This document shows, piece by piece, positions 60,545 through 64,000 of a stretch of DNA of 64,000 bases. The notes under the pieces are model-generated. The model saw only the letters and a list, made by a program, of their open reading frames with translations. It was not told the DNA's origin and ran no database searches. Source of the DNA: JAAEPI01 sp965212145 (GTDB lineage Bacteria; Bacteroidota; Bacteroidia; Cytophagales; Cyclobacteriaceae); the NCBI GenBank assembly GCA_965212145.1, contig CBDBUY010000005.1, positions 186,001 through 250,000 on the forward strand, in the 5' to 3' direction. Both the position numbers and the translations under genes were made by a program. The stretch's first letter is position 1, and the number at the start of each line of letters is the position of its first letter.

Positions 60545-63500
60545 TTATCTAAGTAGTTCGATATAACCTTGAATTAATTCAGAACCATCACCTCTATCAA
60601 TGATGTAATAGTACGTGCCGTCAGGAAGTGCTTTACCTCTGTCGCTATATCCTTCGAACCTTTTATCTGCATTGTTATAGCCCTCTGTCTTATAAACACT
60701 TTGTCCCGCTCTGGTAAATATCTCCACGGTGTTATTCGGGAAGAAATCCAGACAATCAATCAAGAAGAAGTCATTCTTACTATCACCATTTGCAGTCACA
60801 AAGTTGAATACTTGAACCGCTGTGTTAATGGTGAAGTCTGCAGAGTAAGTACAACCATTATCTGCTCTAAACGTCACTGAATAATTACCCGGCCCAAGGT
60901 CATTAACCGCTCCATCCTGAATTGGTTCACCAGAGGCATTGCTAGTAATACGTTCTCCACTTTCATAGAACCAAGCGGCTGAGTCAACAAAATTCAACGA
61001 GGAGAATTTGATGAATGCCTCGCCATTGAACTGGTTAATTGCTCCATCTTCCGTTCTCAAACACAAGGAATTAGTGGCGAAAATTTCAAATACTGGGTCA
61101 GTAATGACTTGCTGTATAGAAAGTGGTGTTGCTGCAGATTGACAACCTGTTTCCAGGTTTGTGGCTCTGACTAAATAATCACCTTCAACGAGCGTGCTCG
61201 GTTGGCTTCCAGAAAACAGTACTGTTGTCAAGTTTGTGTCAGCCCCATCAAACCAGTCAAACTGATATCCAGATTTTTGACCATCAACCGTGGCTACCGC
61301 TTCACCATTAGGGAAGGTGCAATTCGTATTCTCTGATAACAATGTGACCTCAGGATTTGAAACAGGATCTGTATCGTCTATGATTTCAAATTCTGAATAA
61401 TACACACAGCCTGAAATCAGGTTGGTCATGGATACCACATATCTGTCGACAAATAATGAATCTGCGAAGAAGCCTGTCTGAATCACAGGTCCAGATGGTC
61501 TCGCCGGATCATTATCATCTGACAAGTACCACTCAATGCTATACTCTCCTAAATCTTCGTTGGTGACCTTAGCTAACCCAAGCCCTTGTACAAACTCATC
61601 GTAGCAATAGATTTTGTCTCTAACAACCTCTACGGCTGGCGAGTAAGTATCATCTATTTCATTTTCAATTGTAACAGGTAGTACTGCAGATTGACAAATG
61701 TCATTTCCGAAAGCAGGACTATCTCGTACCACTAGGGTATAATCGCCATCAACTAGGTTTTCAACCAAAGATCCTGTATAGTCTGGATTGTTCAAATCTG
61801 GATTCGTAACATTACCAATGAACCACAGGTAGTCATATTGTGCAATTGGGTATTGGGGTTGAATAACCGTTGCGGCCATCTTACCATTCGGGTTCACACA
61901 ATTCGTGTTGCCCGAAGTACTTGTAGAAATTTGAAGCGGGCTAGGCGACTCATTTGTCAATGTATAAGTATCTGCTACAGTTACACACCCTGTTACATTG
62001 TTAGTAACAGTCAAGTCGTAATCACCTTCGATGATATTCGTAAGGTCTGCTGTACCTTGACCTTGAGCCACGGTAGGAGTAGGGGTGCCATTTGCACCAA
62101 CCCAATCCCAAGTGTAACCTGTCACTGGGTCGTTGCTTGTTGATCCATCAGCTGTGGCATGTAGTTCTCCATTTGGAGTTGCAGGATCGCATCTCGTATT
62201 GGGAACGAAATCAATCACAATGACAGGCGGTGTTGAGATATCTTCAACTATCACCTCCAATTGAGTATCGCTGATGCAATTTGCTCTTGTGGCGTGGGTT
62301 GCAGTTATCCAATACGTGCCAGCGGATAGGCCTTCAAACTCCACGGGATCTTCAGATCCAGCAGTAATAGTCGCAAGACTTGTGGTGTTGTCAGGTGAGA
62401 ATAACTCAAAGTCATACTCCTGTGGAGTGTCTTGATTCATTCCAGTTATTCTGATGTAACCATCAGCTGGGTTACAGTCAAATGCGTCTTGAACCTCAAA
62501 GTTGACAATAGCAGGAGAAACGACTGGATTAGAGGTTAATTCCGCTACTTGACTTATCGTACAACCAGTGTTAGTATTTGTAACTTCTACTTCATAGAAG
62601 CCTCCTTCTAGCATGCCAACCGTGCTTGTGTTTCCAACAAGTGCTCCTCGAGTCATTGAGCCATTATCGTATTCATACCATGTGAATTGATAATTAAGGT
62701 TGGTATCGTCATTGTCATCAGCGGTAGCTGAAATTTGACCATTACCTAATGAACAAGGATCATCATTGATGTCGACAGTGATCTCAATCAATGGATAAAC
62801 GATTTCGTCTTCCACATTGAATTCCACTCTCTCTGAAGTACAGTTTGAACCATTATTGGTTATCACAGCATAGTAAGACCCTATCGGCAAACCGGTGATT
62901 TCGTATGGAGTACTTGTTGCTGTTCCTTGGGAGACGTTACCTGGGTTGGTAAATACTTCAAGAACGTAACCTTCAGCATCCATTGCTGTGGTATCCAAAG
63001 TAACGCCCGTTTGAATTATTTCATACAGTACGAACATTCCGTTTGGATTACAGAACGATTGATCCCTGAAATCATAGCTCGACATTATTGGTAGGTCTTC
63101 CAGATCTTCGATCTCGTACTCTCGAAGGGTCTCACAGCCTGTTGTGTTGTTTCTTATTCTAGCTGTGTAAATTCCGGCATTCAAGTTTTGAATTGTCGCA
63201 TTCGTTTCTCCCACGAGCGGAGTTCCGGTTCCAGTTCCTTGGAACCATTGGAAGTCTAAAGAAGGATCTGTTTCATCAGTTCCGTCTGCCGTAATAGTAA
63301 TTGACCCAATGGCATCCGTGCCAGCTGCGCAGTTAAGGTTGTCGACCAATTCAACCAATACGACTTCAGGATTAGTGCTAAGGTCTTCTATATTCACTCT
63401 TACTGCAGAAGCTTCGCAATTTGTGGTTGTGTTTCTTGCGGATATGAAGTAAGCTCCATCTTCAAGGTTCGAAATGGTAACAGATGTTGTTGCCGGGTTT

Positions 63501-64000
63501 GTCGAGTTAAATCTAATATCACCACTTCCGACAGATCCTTTTTCCACGGTGATTTCATAGAGTCCTAGATCACCACCGGAAACGTCCGTATCATCAATGA
63601 TTATTTCACCATTGGCAACAAATCCTCCGCTGTATCCAGGTACACAAATGGTGTTATCAGTGGCATTACCGGAAATGCTCGTCTGATCTAGGCTCGGGAT
63701 ATCTTGTTGCAGAGTTACCTCAAATGTCATTTCCATTGTACATCCAAGACCTGGAATTCCAGAAATTCTCTCAATGGCCAATGTATAGAATCCTTGACTC
63801 AAGCCGGTGAGCATTGTGAAATCCCCGCTGCTATTTACTGCGGTCCCTTCATTGGCAGGAATAAATAATTCTGTTCCGGCAACTGTTCCATTTCCACGAT
63901 ACCAAGTTCTGGTATAGTCGGTAGGTGATTGAAGTACACCATCATGATATATTTCAATATTTAGCGTCCCATTGCCATCATTAGGGTTGGCATCATTACA
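60545..64000 (-). CDS. SprB-like T9SS adhesin, 5' end cut by window edge
   Basis: The frame stays open to the right edge, giving 1,151 visible residues; the start lies beyond. Around ten or eleven repeats of 85-100 residues each carry cysteine pairs and endings like GTYWITATH or GDYTLVVRD, typical of SprB repeats. At the C-terminus a type B (CHU_C) sorting domain begins with VFNFVTANGDSKNDFF and ends with LPDGTYYYIIDRGDG. The protein is exported by the T9SS and probably displayed on the surface for adhesion or gliding. The partner PorP/SprF gene lies directly downstream. Confidence 0.92.
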   Translation of the reverse strand, partial: CNDANPNDGNGTLNIEIYHDGVLQSPTDYTRTWYRGNGTVAGTELFIPANEGTAVNSSGDFTMLTGLSQGFYTLAIERISGIPGLGCTMEMTFEVTLQQDIPSLDQTSISGNATDNTICVPGYSGGFVANGEIIIDDTDVSGGDLGLYEITVEKGSVGSGDIRFNSTNPATTSVTISNLEDGAYFISARNTTTNCEASAVRVNIEDLSTNPEVVLVELVDNLNCAAGTDAIGSITITADGTDETDPSLDFQWFQGTGTGTPLVGETNATIQNLNAGIYTARIRNNTTGCETLREYEIEDLEDLPIMSSYDFRDQSFCNPNGMFVLYEIIQTGVTLDTTAMDAEGYVLEVFTNPGNVSQGTATSTPYEITGLPIGSYYAVITNNGSNCTSERVEFNVEDEIVYPLIEITVDINDDPCSLGNGQISATADDNDDTNLNYQFTWYEYDNGSMTRGALVGNTSTVGMLEGGFYEVEVTNTNTGCTISQVAELTSNPVVSPAIVNFEVQDAFDCNPADGYIRITGMNQDTPQEYDFELFSPDNTTSLATITAGSEDPVEFEGLSAGTYWITATHATRANCISDTQLEVIVEDISTPPVIVIDFVPNTRCDPATPNGELHATADGSTSNDPVTGYTWDWVGANGTPTPTVAQGQGTADLTNIIEGDYDLTVTNNVTGCVTVADTYTLTNESPSPLQISTSTSGNTNCVNPNGKMAATVIQPQYPIAQYDYLWFIGNVTNPDLNNPDYTGSLVENLVDGDYTLVVRDSPAFGNDICQSAVLPVTIENEIDDTYSPAVEVVRDKIYCYDEFVQGLGLAKVTNEDLGEYSIEWYLSDDNDPARPSGPVIQTGFFADSLFVDRYVVSMTNLISGCVYYSEFEIIDDTDPVSNPEVTLLSENTNCTFPNGEAVATVDGQKSGYQFDWFDGADTNLTTVLFSGSQPSTLVEGDYLVRATNLETGCQSAATPLSIQQVITDPVFEIFATNSLCLRTEDGAINQFNGEAFIKFSSLNFVDSAAWFYESGERITSNASGEPIQDGAVNDLGPGNYSVTFRADNGCTYSADFTINTAVQVFNFVTANGDSKNDFFLIDCLDFFPNNTVEIFTRAGQSVYKTEGYNNADKRFEGYSDRGKALPDGTYYYIIDRGDGSELIQGYIELLR

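Overview
The window comes from a marine, gliding-type member of the Bacteroidota, most likely order Cytophagales. The signs are type IX secretion (T9SS) C-terminal sorting domains on three large secreted proteins, a PorP/SprF-family protein beside a SprB-like repeat protein, a UpxY-type antiterminator, promoters of the TAnnTTTG type, and a multidomain alginate lyase. I saw no rRNA, tRNA, CRISPR array, insertion sequence or prophage.

Region 1 (1-19,965, all on the minus strand, running off the left edge) is one long polysaccharide operon. It starts with an UpxY/NusG-like antiterminator and a winged-helix/nucleotidyltransferase-like protein. Then follow a two-gene ABC polysaccharide exporter (Wzm/Wzt type), eight or nine glycosyltransferases, two FkbM-type methyltransferases (one a tandem two-domain protein) and seven sulfotransferases. 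Stops and starts mostly overlap, so the genes are probably co-transcribed. The contents point to a heavily sulfated, methylated surface or extracellular polysaccharide, which is uncommon in described bacteria. I rank this locus first for novelty. A TauE/SafE permease lies directly upstream.

Region 2 (20,009-38,785) holds a TauE/SafE permease and a secreted HEACH-motif protein, then a divergent intergenic region with two strong hairpins. Next come a CapA-like phosphoesterase, a DECR-like short-chain dehydrogenase and a 2,580-residue T9SS protein. That protein carries eight copies of an unusual ENQDRI-motif module nested inside Ig-like domains. Then come a sigma-ECF/anti-sigma/beta-helix operon, pckA, a DUF4239 membrane protein, a sodium:solute symporter and a small unknown ORF.

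Region 3 (39,061-50,145) holds an OPT transporter, an unlisted 35-residue membrane protein, and a 1,612-residue alginate lyase with two catalytic modules behind operator-like palindromes. It also has two secreted beta-propeller proteins, one with a Met/His-rich loop, and a DUF1801 gene with a decayed copy of its 3' end about 3.3 kb away.

Region 4 (50,160-64,000) is mainly housekeeping: groEL/groES with repeated TGTCA-type inverted repeats upstream, secG, a Lys/Ala-rich protein, an LptE-family lipoprotein, a sigma-54 activator, miaB, a gamma-carbonic anhydrase-like protein, a holin-like membrane protein, PorP/SprF, and the C-terminal 1,151 residues of a SprB-like adhesin cut by the right edge. 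All functions are inferred by reading motifs; no database search was run.
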